This document shows, piece after piece, positions 33,837 through 42,029 of a stretch of DNA of 64,000 bases (its first letter is position 1; every line of letters starts with the position of its first letter). A program made the position numbers and the translations under genes. The notes beneath the pieces are model-generated. The model was not told where the DNA came from. It saw only the letters and a list, made by a program, of their open reading frames with translations, and did not search any database. The stretch is from Kribbella amoyensis. Lineage in GTDB: Bacteria > Actinomycetota > Actinomycetes > Propionibacteriales > Kribbellaceae. The DNA lies in contig NZ_VIVK01000002.1 of NCBI RefSeq assembly GCF_007828865.1, forward strand, positions 62,001-126,000, in the 5' to 3' direction.

Positions 33837-33871
33837 TGCGCGCGCTCACCCGGTCCTGCCCAGGAACGCAG

Positions 33872-33904
33872 AACGGCCGCCGGCCCGAGGGGGCGGCGGC
33901 CGTT
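33872..33904. terminator. Bidirectional hairpin terminator
   Basis: AACGGCCGCC (33872-33881) pairs exactly with GGCGGCCGTT (33895-33904); the loop can pair further through GCCC/GGGC. It sits between the convergent ferritin-like and GlsB genes. Confidence 0.75.
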
Positions 33905-33915
33905 GCGCTGGTACG

Positions 33916-34191
33916 TCAGGCTGTTTTGCTACTGCCTGTGCGGGACGAGATGAAGGCGACCACGATGGCGGCGCAGATGATCTGGATCAGGTACTGGATC
34001 CAGTCCGGGCCGTCGGTGTCCTTGACGTCGAGGAAGTAGGCGATCAGACCACCGATGAAGGCGCCGATCCCGCCGCCCAGGATGGTCCAGCCGAGGCCGA
34101 TGTTCTGCTTGCCCGGAAGGACCAGCCGGGCCAGCGGCCCGAAGATGATTCCGGCGATGAGACTGACGATGAGCATCCAGACCCAGTACAC
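33916..34191 (-). CDS. GlsB/YeaQ/YmgE family membrane protein
   Basis: Small membrane protein of 91 residues with three hydrophobic helices, each glycine-rich (SLIAGIIFGPLARLVLPG, IGLGWTILGGGIGAFIGGLIAYFL, and a C-terminal helix ICAAIVVAFISSRTG). The family is linked to stress responses, but its molecular role is unknown. AAAGGAGG lies four bases before GTG 34191 and decides the start; the frame continues upstream to 34245 without a matching site. Confidence 0.88.
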   Translation of the reverse strand: MYWVWMLIVSLIAGIIFGPLARLVLPGKQNIGLGWTILGGGIGAFIGGLIAYFLDVKDTDGPDWIQYLIQIICAAIVVAFISSRTGSSKTA

Positions 34192-34369
34192 GGTTCCTCC
34201 TTTGAGGGATGACTGACCTGCGCCTGTCCGGTGTCCGCTGGGCAAACCACCGTCTGTCCATCAGACCACCTGAGCACAGGTCTCGTCTTCATCGTGCCCT
34301 CATCGTCGCGCTCCGCAACCAGGACACGCCAGTGTGTCCGGACCGATGCCGGCCCGGTCACCACGGGCG

Positions 34370-34597
34370 TCAGATCGCGCCGAAACCAACCTTGCGGACC
34401 GAGACCTCGCCGATCTCGACGTAGGCGAGGCGGTCGGCCGGGACGAGTACCCGGCGGCCCTTCTCGTCCGTCAGCTGCAGCAGGTTGGCCTTGCCGGTGA
34501 GCGCGTCGGCCACGGCCGCCTCGACCTCTTCCGGGGTCTGCTCGCTCTCCAGCACCAACTCACGATTGGCGTGCTGCACGCCGATCTTGACCTCCAC
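34370..34597 (-). CDS. DUF3107 domain protein
   Basis: A 75-residue ATP-binding-cassette-unrelated small protein, fully matching the DUF3107 pattern (VKIGVQHANRELVLESEQTPEEVEAAVADAL, then VPADRLAYVEIGEVSVRKVGFG). Function unknown; it is conserved next to the helicase/TetR genes in actinobacteria. GTG start with GGGAGG upstream. Single gene. Confidence 0.9.
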   Translation of the reverse strand: MEVKIGVQHANRELVLESEQTPEEVEAAVADALTGKANLLQLTDEKGRRVLVPADRLAYVEIGEVSVRKVGFGAI

Positions 34598-34719
34598 GAA
34601 ACCCTCCCGGGCACGTTCACGCCGACGGCTCTCGCCAGCACCGCTTCGAGCCTATCCGCTGCCGCCCGCCGTCTCTCACCCGTCCGCCCAGAGCAGAACG
34701 CGCGTCGTCCGGACCGGGG

Positions 34720-35349
34720 TCAGCCTTCGGTGCGGGGGAAGCCCCGGATGCCTCGCCAGGCGAGGCTGGCGACCAGGTCGGCGGCTTGTTGCTGGGCCAG
34801 GGTCGGGTCGTCGGAGGCCAGCCAGTACCGCGCGCTGACCTGGGCCATGCCGACCAGGCTGACGGCCAGCACCATCGACTGTTCCTTGCTCAGGCCGGCG
34901 TCGGCGCTGATCACCTCGGAACACGCTTCGGCGCAGGCCTGGGTGACGCGGTCGACCCGCTCGCGGACGGCGGGCTCGTTGGTCAGGTCGGACTCGAACA
35001 CCAGCCGGAAGGCGCCCTGGGCGTTGGCCACGTAGTCGTAGAAGGCGTGGATCGTCGCGGCCACCCGCTGCTTGTTGTCCTCGGTCGAGCGCAGGGCGTC
35101 ACGGACCGAGGCCACGATCGCCTCGCAGGAGGTGTCGAGCAGGGCCAGGTAGAGGTCCAGCTTGCCGGGGAAGTGCTGGTAGAGGACCGGCTTGGAGACG
35201 CCGGCCCGGTCGGCGATGTCGTCCATCGCGGCGGCGTGGTAGCCGTTCGCGACGAAGACCTCCTGGGCCGCCTCGAGCAACTGGGCGCGCCGGGCCAGCC
35301 GCGGCAGGCGGCTGCCGCGCTTCGGTGCGGTCTCCGGTGTCGTCGACAC
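34720..35349 (-). CDS. TetR family transcriptional regulator
   Basis: Regulator of 209 residues. The N-terminal helix-turn-helix is visible (RAQLLEAAQEVFVANGYHAAAMDDIADRAGVSKPVLYQHFPGKLDLYLALLD, about residues 20-70); the ligand domain follows. GTG 35349 has GGAG six bases upstream and is preferred to the longer frame at 35376. It belongs to the conserved helicase/DUF3107 neighbourhood. No operator palindrome is obvious upstream. Ligand unknown. Confidence 0.9.
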   Translation of the reverse strand: MSTTPETAPKRGSRLPRLARRAQLLEAAQEVFVANGYHAAAMDDIADRAGVSKPVLYQHFPGKLDLYLALLDTSCEAIVASVRDALRSTEDNKQRVAATIHAFYDYVANAQGAFRLVFESDLTNEPAVRERVDRVTQACAEACSEVISADAGLSKEQSMVLAVSLVGMAQVSARYWLASDDPTLAQQQAADLVASLAWRGIRGFPRTEG

Positions 35350-35491
35350 GTCGGCTCCTTCAGGTGGTGCGGGCACCGGGATGCGTCACACGACCCCCGG
35401 CGGTGTATACCGTCCGAATCCTACCTACCGGTGTGTCCCGTCAGTAGCTTCCCGTCCCGGGGAGCGGGCAGGCGCGTCCCGGGAGCCCGGA

Positions 35492-35722
35492 TCAGCGGTA
35501 CGGATCGTCGTCCTCGCCGATCGCCCGGCGTTGCTCCTCCACGTCGGCCGGATCGGCCTCGGGCGGCGTCTCGCCGGGCGCCTCGTCCTCGTCCTCGCTC
35601 ACCGTCCGGCGCTGCTCCTCGACGTCGGCCGGGTTCGCCTCGCCGGGCCGGTCCTCCGCGTGCTGGTACTGCGTGGGCGCGTCGGCCTCGGGTGCTTCTC
35701 CAGGTACTTCGAGCTCGGACAT
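35492..35722 (-). CDS. Small acidic repeat protein
   Basis: A 76-residue, highly acidic, Pro-rich and probably disordered protein with an internal duplication: NPADVEEQRRTVSEDE (about 30-45) and DPADVEEQRRAIGEDD (about 57-72). No Cys, membrane segment or known domain. GAGGAG lies before ATG 35722. No family recognised. It is encoded 39 bases after the LigD polymerase gene on the same strand and could be co-transcribed. Confidence 0.7.
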   Translation of the reverse strand: MSELEVPGEAPEADAPTQYQHAEDRPGEANPADVEEQRRTVSEDEDEAPGETPPEADPADVEEQRRAIGEDDDPYR

Positions 35723-35761
35723 GCGGATCTCCTCTCGGTGTGCGTGCCTGTCGGTGAACAG

Positions 35762-36688
35762 TCAGGACGGCAGTGGCCGCGGGTCGTCGTACAGGCCTTC
35801 GAGGACGTCGCCGTACTCCTCGACGCGGGCCAGCACCTCGTGCGGCAGGAACGTCAGCTCGGCCGGGTCGGAGGCCGCCGCCACCTCGTCCCAGTCGATC
35901 GGGGTGGACACCCGCGGCTCGTCGGCACCGCGCAGGGAGTACGGCGCGAGGGTGGTCTTGGCGCTGTTGTTCTGACTCCAGTCGATGAAGACCTTGCCGG
36001 GCCGCAGCGCCTTCGTCATGTTCGCGGTGACGTTCTCCGGCAGCGCCTCGGCGAGTTGTTCGGCGAGCAGTTTCGCGAACGCGCTGGTCGCCCGGGACGC
36101 GGCCGGCTCGATCGGGACGTACAGATGCATGCCCTTGTTGCCGGACGTCTTCGGCCAGCCCTCGAGGCCGAAATGGTTGAGCAGTTCGCGCAGCGCCAGG
36201 GCCACGTCGGCGCAGTCCACGATCGTCACGCCCGGACCTGGGTCCAGGTCGAACACGATCAGGTCCGCGCGCGGCTCCTTGCCCTGGTCGGAGTCCCCGA
36301 TCCGCCACTGCGGGACGTGCAGTTCGAGCGCGGCCAGGTTCGCCAGCCAGACGACGGTCTGGATGTCGTCCGCGACCACGAAATCGGCCTCGTCCCGCCC
36401 GGTCGAGCTCCCCGGCGTCGGCAGCGTCACGGTCCGGACCCAGGCAGGCGTCCCGCGCGGCGCGTTCTTCTCGAAGAAGTACGCCGCGTCGGTGCCGTCC
36501 GGCCAGCGTTTCCGGGTGAGCGGCCGGTCGGACAGATGGGGGAGCAGCAGTGGGGCGATCTGGTGGTAATAGTCGATCACCTCTGCCTTCGTGAAGCCCG
36601 TCTTCGGGTACAGCACCTTGCCGAGGTTCGTGAGCTTCATCGTCTGCCCGTCGACCTCGGTGGTCAGTTGGGTGGGTCCGGCCGCCAT
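35762..36688 (-). CDS. LigD-type polymerase/primase domain protein
   Basis: Stand-alone polymerase domain of 308 residues, of the archaeo-eukaryotic primase type used in bacterial non-homologous end joining. Visible features: KLTNLGKVLYPKTGFTKAEVIDYY, LTRKRWPDG, the catalytic Asp pair in LIVFDLDPG, GNKGMHLYVPI, and the third acidic region VFIDWSQNN. It adds or copies nucleotides at DNA ends. Neither a ligase nor phosphoesterase domain is fused, and no ku gene is in the window. ATG 36688 is the family-like start, though a run of Gs replaces a normal ribosome-binding site. Confidence 0.9.
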   Translation of the reverse strand: MAAGPTQLTTEVDGQTMKLTNLGKVLYPKTGFTKAEVIDYYHQIAPLLLPHLSDRPLTRKRWPDGTDAAYFFEKNAPRGTPAWVRTVTLPTPGSSTGRDEADFVVADDIQTVVWLANLAALELHVPQWRIGDSDQGKEPRADLIVFDLDPGPGVTIVDCADVALALRELLNHFGLEGWPKTSGNKGMHLYVPIEPAASRATSAFAKLLAEQLAEALPENVTANMTKALRPGKVFIDWSQNNSAKTTLAPYSLRGADEPRVSTPIDWDEVAAASDPAELTFLPHEVLARVEEYGDVLEGLYDDPRPLPS

Positions 36689-36729
36689 ACCCCCCAGTGT
36701 CCAGCGTCGATCGGTTCTAACATGGCCAG

Positions 36730-37641
36730 ATGGAGAGTTACGGGTCAGTAACCGGGCTGGGAGCGCAGGAATGGCCGGCACGCACCGTGCCGGTCGCTGG
36801 GGTGGACCTGTTGGTCCGGGACGTACCGGGTGCGGCCTCTGACCTGCCGCCCGCCCTCTTCGTGCACGGACTCGGCGGCTCGTCGCTGAACTGGACCGCG
36901 CTGGGCCTGCTGCTGAACGACACGGTCCGCGGTATCGCCCCCGACCTGCCCGGCTTCGGCCGGACGCCGGCCGCCGGGGTGGCCGGGATCTCCGAACAGG
37001 CCGACGTGCTCGCCGAGCTGATGGACTCCGAGTGGGGTACGTCGACCCCGGTGCACCTCTTCGGCAACTCGATGGGCGGGGCCGCCGCGGTCGCGCTCGC
37101 CGCCCGTCGGCCCGAGCGAATCGCCTCGCTGACCCTGATCTCGCCGGCCCTGCCGCATCCCCGGGCCTCGGCGAGCGCGTTGTGGTTCACCGCGCTGGCG
37201 ACGCCGCGACTCGGCAAGGTCGTGCTCGAGCGGTCCCGGCGGATCCCGTTCGACCGGCGGTTCCAGGCGTCACTGGCGATGGTGTTCGGGGACCCGCGCT
37301 CGCTGCCGGACGAGGTGCGGCAGGCGTACGAGGACGAACTGCACCGACGCGACGAGCAGCCGTGGGGGACGCAGGCGACGCTCGACGGTGCCCGCAGCGT
37401 GCTGCTGTCCTCGCTGGCTCCGCCGCAGCGGTCGCTGTGGGCCGCGGCCGCGAAGATCACCTGCCCGGTCCTGCTGATCTACGGCGGCAAGGATCGGCTG
37501 GTGGACGCGCGGATCCGGACCAAGGCGCAGCGCACCTTCCCGGACGCCCGGCTGCTCTACCTGCCCGACTCCGGTCACGTGGCCCAGATGGAGCATCCGG
37601 CCGAGGTCGAACGGGCGGTCCGCCAGCTCCTCGGTGCCTGA
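36730..37641 (+). CDS. Alpha/beta hydrolase
   Basis: Hydrolase of 303 residues with PALFVHGLGGSSLNW, APDLPGFGRTP, nucleophile GNSMGG, and LIYGGKDRLVD/DSGHVAQMEHP carrying the catalytic Asp and His. Similar proteins are lipase/esterase or C-C hydrolase-like; the substrate is unknown. It is divergent from the LigD gene with 41 bases between starts. A -10-like TAACAT at 36718-36723 lies so close to the ATG that the mRNA may be almost leaderless. Confidence 0.86.
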   Translation: MESYGSVTGLGAQEWPARTVPVAGVDLLVRDVPGAASDLPPALFVHGLGGSSLNWTALGLLLNDTVRGIAPDLPGFGRTPAAGVAGISEQADVLAELMDSEWGTSTPVHLFGNSMGGAAAVALAARRPERIASLTLISPALPHPRASASALWFTALATPRLGKVVLERSRRIPFDRRFQASLAMVFGDPRSLPDEVRQAYEDELHRRDEQPWGTQATLDGARSVLLSSLAPPQRSLWAAAAKITCPVLLIYGGKDRLVDARIRTKAQRTFPDARLLYLPDSGHVAQMEHPAEVERAVRQLLGA

Positions 37642-37675
37642 CTCCTCAACCGATTCGTCAGGTCGAGTACTCCCG

Positions 37676-37702
37676 TACCGGGTGGGTCGAGCGACCCCGG
37701 TA
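37676..37702. terminator. Hairpin after the hydrolase gene
   Basis: TACCG (37676-37680) pairs with CGGTA (37698-37702) and GGGTC (37684-37688) with GACCC (37693-37697) around GAGC, with a three-base bulge. It starts 35 bases after the stop at 37641. Confidence 0.45.
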
Positions 37703-37824
37703 GGGCTTTGCCAGGTGCGAGGTCATTCTCTGGGATGATCTCCGCACAGATCCGTTGACCTGGACAACTTCCGCCCGGAGCGTGGCGTCGGACGGAGGTT
37801 GGTTCGGTCGACGAAAGGACTCCT

Positions 37825-40527
37825 GTGCGGTTGATCGGCGGTATCACCCTGTCGCTGGGGATGGTCGCACTCGCGGGGCTGAGCGGGCCGGTCGCGTCCG
37901 CCGCCCCGCCACCGGCGCCATCGGTTGCCCAAGGCAATAACTGGACGGTCGAACCGGCCACCGGCGGGTACAAGGTCACCCTCCGGCTGACCACGCCGGT
38001 CCCGGTCCGCGACGCGCTGCCCCTGCTGACAGTCGACGGTCGCGCTGTCGGGGTCGCGCAGCAGGCCGCGGACCGGCGGACGGTCAGCGTGATCAGCAAG
38101 GACCCGGCAGTCCTGCGGGCGCGCGACGTCCGGCTGACCTGGTCGGGGGATCCGGCGAACGGCCGGCAGAAGTCCCGGCAGACCTCGGGACCGACCGACG
38201 CGGACTGGCTCAAGGCGAAGCAGGGTCCGCTGCTGCCGGAGGATCCAGGGGCCCGTGGCAACTACCAGGTCGAGACCGCGGAGTACGACCTCGGCGACGA
38301 GGCGGTGACGCTGCCAGGGTTGGGGCACAAGTCCGAGATCAGGGGCAAGGTCTACACGCCGAGCGGTGCCCGCGGACCGCGTCCGCTGGTGGTGTTCCTG
38401 CACGGCCGGCACCACCCCTGCTACGGCGGTGACGAGAGCGAGCTCGAGGTGCCGTGGCCGTGTGCGGCCGGCGGAAAGGCGGTGCCGAGCTACCGCGGGT
38501 ACGACGGACCGGCGGAGGCGCTCGCGAGCCACGGGTACCAGGTCGTGTCGATCAGCGCGAACGCCGTGAACGCGTGGGACGCGGCGGCGTACGACGCGGG
38601 TGCGCAGGCTCGTGGTGAGCTCGTCCTGGATCACCTCGACCGGTGGCGGAAGTGGGCGACGGTCGGCGGCGGACCGTTCGGGAGCAGGTTCGTCGGCAAG
38701 ATCGACTTCCGCAACGTCGGGCTGATGGGTCACTCCCGGGGTGGCGAGGGCGTCGCTCGCGCGGCCGTCCTGAACGCGGGCCGCCGTGCGCAGTACGGGA
38801 TCCGCGCCGTGTTGCCGCTGGCACCGACCGACGTCGCCCGCTCGACCGTGCCCGGGGTCGCGATGAGCGTGCTGCTGCCGTACTGCGACGGCGACGTGTC
38901 CGACCTGCAGGGGCAGAAGTTCTACGACGACACCCGGTACTCCGTGTCCGGCGACGGCGCCGCGAGGTCCACGGTCACGGTGCTCGGCGCGAACCACAAC
39001 TTCTTCAACACGGAGTGGACGCCGGGCCAGTCGGTGGCTCCCTCGGTGGACGACTGGTGGGGCGAGGAGAAGGAGTCACCCTGTGGCGCGAAGTACGCGG
39101 GGAGGTTGTCCGCCAAGGAGCAGCAGGCCGTGGGCACCGCGTACCTGGCCGGGTTCTTCCGGCTCCACCTCGGCCGGGAGACGCAGTTCCTGCCGATGTT
39201 CGACGGATCGGACTCGCGGGCCGCGTCGGCCGGGCGAGCCGTGGTCCGTGTGGTGGCACAGGCTGACCGGGTCGTGCAGCGGTTCGACCAGGCGTTGCCG
39301 GCGGGGGCCGTGTCGGGCAGTGCGAAGGCGGTCGCGTGTTCGGCCGACTGCGTGAAGCTGGACGATCCCGCTCAGTCCCCGCACTGGGGTGAGGCGTGGT
39401 TCGCGGCTAAGGCTCCGGTCACGGCTGTCACCAAGCTGAGCTGGACGGGGAAGAACGGTGCCGTCCGGGTCGATCTACCTGCTCTGCAACGCGACGTACG
39501 GCGGTACTCCGCGCTGACGTTCCGCGCCGCTCCTGATCCGACCGGGGCGCCTCGGACGGATCTCAGTGTGCGCGTGGTCGACGGACACGGGCGAGCGGTG
39601 TCGGTGCCGGTGTCGAGCCTGGGCGACGCGCTCGTCCGGATGCCGGGGGCGGGCGACAGCGGGTTGCCGAAGAACCTGCTGCGGACGGTACGGATCCCGT
39701 TGACCTCGCTGAAGGGGCTGGATCTGCGGGACGTTCGCGCCGTGGAGCTGCGGACCGACCGGGTCGCTCGCGGGTCCGTGTTCGTCAGCGATCTCGGCTT
39801 CGGCAAGCCGGGACTCGGACGGCCGGCGCCGGCGTCGTTGCTGCCGAAGCTGTCGGCGTCGAGCGTCAAGGTGGTCGAGGGCGACAGCGGGACCCGGAAC
39901 GTCGACTTCTGGGTGACGATGTCGCGGCCGAGCATCCGGCCGGTCAGCGTGTCCGTGGAGACCAACGGCGACCTCGGCACGGTCGTCGGCGAGGTCTCCT
40001 GGCAGCTCGTGTTCGAGCCGGGCCAGACGAGGCAGCGGGTCACGGTGCCGGTGACGGCGAACACGCGGGACGGGTACGACCTGCTGTTCAACCTGGTCCT
40101 GTCGACGCCGCGGGACGCGTTGCTCGCCGAATCGTTCGGGCGCGGATCCGTCCTCGACGACGACCCGGAGCCGACGCTCAAGATCGGTGCCGCGGCCGCG
40201 GTGGAGGGTCAGGAGTTCCTCGAGTTCCCGCTCACGCTCTCGGCGCCGAGCGACAAGTACGTCACTGTCACCGGCACGCTGGCGGACGGTACCGCGGTGA
40301 TCCGGAAGGACTACCGCAGCGTGGACGACGACGGCGCCAACCCGCCGGTGCGCTCGGTCAACGGGTACGTAGAGCCCGGGCAGACCCGCGGGGCCGGCCA
40401 GGTGCTCGTGGTCGACGACAAGGTGAAGGAGCCGGGCGAGACGTTCACGGCGACCGTCACGGAGACGGACGGTGCCACCCTGACCGGGCCGAAGACGGTG
40501 ACGGGGACGATCCGCGACAACGACTGA
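37825..40527 (+). CDS. Large secreted alpha/beta hydrolase with two Calx-beta-like domains
   Basis: Exported protein of 900 residues. A Sec signal (MRLIGGITLSLGMVALAGLSGPVASA) is followed by an Ig-like N-terminal region, then an alpha/beta-hydrolase domain (about 150-450): LVVFLHGRHHPCYGG, GYQVVSISANAVNAWD, nucleophile GHSRGGEG and a late GANHNFF His. A carbohydrate-binding-like beta domain follows (about 470-690), and two Calx-beta-like repeats end the protein (VVEGDSGTRNVDFWVTMS and AVEGQEFLEFPLTLS). No LPXTG or anchor. It may be a secreted esterase acting on a polymer; the real substrate is unknown. GAAAGGA precedes the GTG. Confidence 0.82.
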   Translation: MRLIGGITLSLGMVALAGLSGPVASAAPPPAPSVAQGNNWTVEPATGGYKVTLRLTTPVPVRDALPLLTVDGRAVGVAQQAADRRTVSVISKDPAVLRARDVRLTWSGDPANGRQKSRQTSGPTDADWLKAKQGPLLPEDPGARGNYQVETAEYDLGDEAVTLPGLGHKSEIRGKVYTPSGARGPRPLVVFLHGRHHPCYGGDESELEVPWPCAAGGKAVPSYRGYDGPAEALASHGYQVVSISANAVNAWDAAAYDAGAQARGELVLDHLDRWRKWATVGGGPFGSRFVGKIDFRNVGLMGHSRGGEGVARAAVLNAGRRAQYGIRAVLPLAPTDVARSTVPGVAMSVLLPYCDGDVSDLQGQKFYDDTRYSVSGDGAARSTVTVLGANHNFFNTEWTPGQSVAPSVDDWWGEEKESPCGAKYAGRLSAKEQQAVGTAYLAGFFRLHLGRETQFLPMFDGSDSRAASAGRAVVRVVAQADRVVQRFDQALPAGAVSGSAKAVACSADCVKLDDPAQSPHWGEAWFAAKAPVTAVTKLSWTGKNGAVRVDLPALQRDVRRYSALTFRAAPDPTGAPRTDLSVRVVDGHGRAVSVPVSSLGDALVRMPGAGDSGLPKNLLRTVRIPLTSLKGLDLRDVRAVELRTDRVARGSVFVSDLGFGKPGLGRPAPASLLPKLSASSVKVVEGDSGTRNVDFWVTMSRPSIRPVSVSVETNGDLGTVVGEVSWQLVFEPGQTRQRVTVPVTANTRDGYDLLFNLVLSTPRDALLAESFGRGSVLDDDPEPTLKIGAAAAVEGQEFLEFPLTLSAPSDKYVTVTGTLADGTAVIRKDYRSVDDDGANPPVRSVNGYVEPGQTRGAGQVLVVDDKVKEPGETFTATVTETDGATLTGPKTVTGTIRDND

Positions 40528-40537
40528 CAGAACCCGG

Positions 40538-40572
40538 GACCGCGTGCGCGGGACGGCTCGGCGTACGCGGTC
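40538..40572. terminator. Hairpin after the secreted hydrolase gene
   Basis: GACCGCGT (40538-40545) pairs with ACGCGGTC (40565-40572); pairing can extend outward to CCGG/CCGG with one bulged base. It starts ten bases after the stop. Confidence 0.55.
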
Positions 40573-40639
40573 CGGTACCGGTTGTGGTGAGACGGACGTC
40601 CCGGGATGCGGACCCTGGCGGTCTGGGCTGGAACGGTGC

Positions 40640-40666
40640 GGGAACATGGACGAGGGATCGATGGTT
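40640..40666 (+). promoter_or_regulatory. SigR-like promoter upstream of moeZ
   Basis: GGGAAC (40640-40645) and GTT (40664-40666) are separated by 18 bases, resembling the GGGAAT-N18-GTT promoters of disulphide-stress sigma factor SigR/SigH. It lies about 50 bases before the GTG start. I recall a moeB/moeZ homologue being listed in the Streptomyces SigR regulon, which would agree. Confidence 0.4.
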
Positions 40667-40713
40667 GAAACCCGGAGAGTCCCCCCGCAATCCCGCTGAC
40701 GAGGAGCCGACAA

Positions 40714-41904
40714 GTGTCATTGCCCCCGCTGGTCGAACCGGCCGACGAGCTGACCATCGACGAGGTCCGCAGGTACTCGCGGCACCTGATCATCCCCGAG
40801 GTCGGCATGGCCGGCCAGAAGCGGCTGAAGAACGCCAAGGTGCTGGTGATCGGTGCCGGCGGCCTCGGCAGCCCTGCGCTGCTGTACCTGGCCGCGGCCG
40901 GCGTCGGCACGCTCGGCATCGTCGAGTTCGACACGGTCGACGAGTCGAACCTGCAGCGCCAGATCATCCACGGCCAGTCCGACGTCGGGAAGTCGAAGGC
41001 GCAGTCGGCCAAGGAGTCGATCCTCGAGACCAACCCGAACGTGAACGTCGTCCTGCACGAGACCCGGCTGGACAACGACAACGTCTTCGAGATCTTCGAG
41101 CCGTACGACCTGATCGTCGACGGCACCGACAACTTCGCCACCCGGTACCTGGTGAACGACGCGGCCGTGCTGCTCGGCAAGCCGTACGTGTGGGGCTCGA
41201 TCTTCCGCTTCGACGGCCAGGTCAGCGTCTTCTGGGCCGAGCACGGCCCGTGCTACCGCTGCCTGTACCCCGAGCCGCCGCCGCCCGGCATGGTCCCGTC
41301 CTGCGCCGAGGGTGGTGTGCTCGGCGTGCTCTGCGCGTCGGTCGGCGCCGCCCAGGTGACCGAGGCGATCAAGCTGCTCACCGGGATCGGCGACCCGTCG
41401 CTCGGCCGGCTGAACATCTACGAGGCGCTCGACCTGAACTGGCGCGCACTGAAGGTCCGCAAGGACCCGAACTGCGCCATCTGCGGCGAGAACCCGACCG
41501 TCACCGAGCTGATCGACTACGAGAGCTTCTGCGGCGCCCTCACCGAGGAAGCCGCCGACGCGGCCGTCGGCTCGACCATCTCGGTCAAGCAGCTGTCCGA
41601 GTGGATCAAGCTCAAGGACAACGGCGAGAAGGACTTCGTCCTGATCGACGTCCGGGAGCCGAACGAGTACGAGATCAACCGGATCCCGGGCTCGGTGCTG
41701 ATCCCCAAGGCCGACTTCCAGACCGGTGTCGCGCTGGAGAAGCTCCCGCAGGACAAGCAGTTGGTCTTCCACTGCAAGTCCGGCGTCCGCTCGGCCGAGG
41801 TGCTCGCCATCGCCAAGGGTGCGGGCTTCGGCGACGCGGTTCACGTCGGCGGCGGCGTCGTCGCCTGGGTCGACCAGATCGACCCGTCCCAGCCGGCGTA
41901 CTGA
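40714..41904 (+). CDS. moeZ: MoeZ-type adenylyltransferase/sulfurtransferase
   Basis: Two-domain protein of 396 residues. The E1-like domain (about 15-265) has GAGGLGSPALLYLA for ATP and carries Zn ligands CYRC and CAIC. The rhodanese domain (about 295-390) has the active-site Cys in CKSGVRS (about residue 354). It adenylates C-termini of sulfur-carrier proteins and converts them to thiocarboxylates, serving molybdopterin, cysteine and other sulfur pathways. GTG start with GAGGAG upstream. A SigR-like promoter precedes it and a strong terminator follows. Confidence 0.95.
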   Translation: MSLPPLVEPADELTIDEVRRYSRHLIIPEVGMAGQKRLKNAKVLVIGAGGLGSPALLYLAAAGVGTLGIVEFDTVDESNLQRQIIHGQSDVGKSKAQSAKESILETNPNVNVVLHETRLDNDNVFEIFEPYDLIVDGTDNFATRYLVNDAAVLLGKPYVWGSIFRFDGQVSVFWAEHGPCYRCLYPEPPPPGMVPSCAEGGVLGVLCASVGAAQVTEAIKLLTGIGDPSLGRLNIYEALDLNWRALKVRKDPNCAICGENPTVTELIDYESFCGALTEEAADAAVGSTISVKQLSEWIKLKDNGEKDFVLIDVREPNEYEINRIPGSVLIPKADFQTGVALEKLPQDKQLVFHCKSGVRSAEVLAIAKGAGFGDAVHVGGGVVAWVDQIDPSQPAY

Positions 41905-41912
41905 GTTCCACC

Positions 41913-41952
41913 GAACGGAGGGGAGTCCCGAACTCGGGGCTCCCCTCCGTTC
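41913..41952. terminator. Strong hairpin terminator after moeZ
   Basis: GAACGGAGGGGAG (41913-41925) pairs perfectly with CTCCCCTCCGTTC (41940-41952), and CCCGA/TCGGG continues inside. It lies nine bases after the moeZ stop. Confidence 0.85.
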
Positions 41953-42029
41953 TGCGTTCCGCCACCGGTACGGCCGTCGCGTCAGCGCAATGTCAGGGAG
42001 GTGTCAGGCCGGATCGCGAAGGTTGTCCC

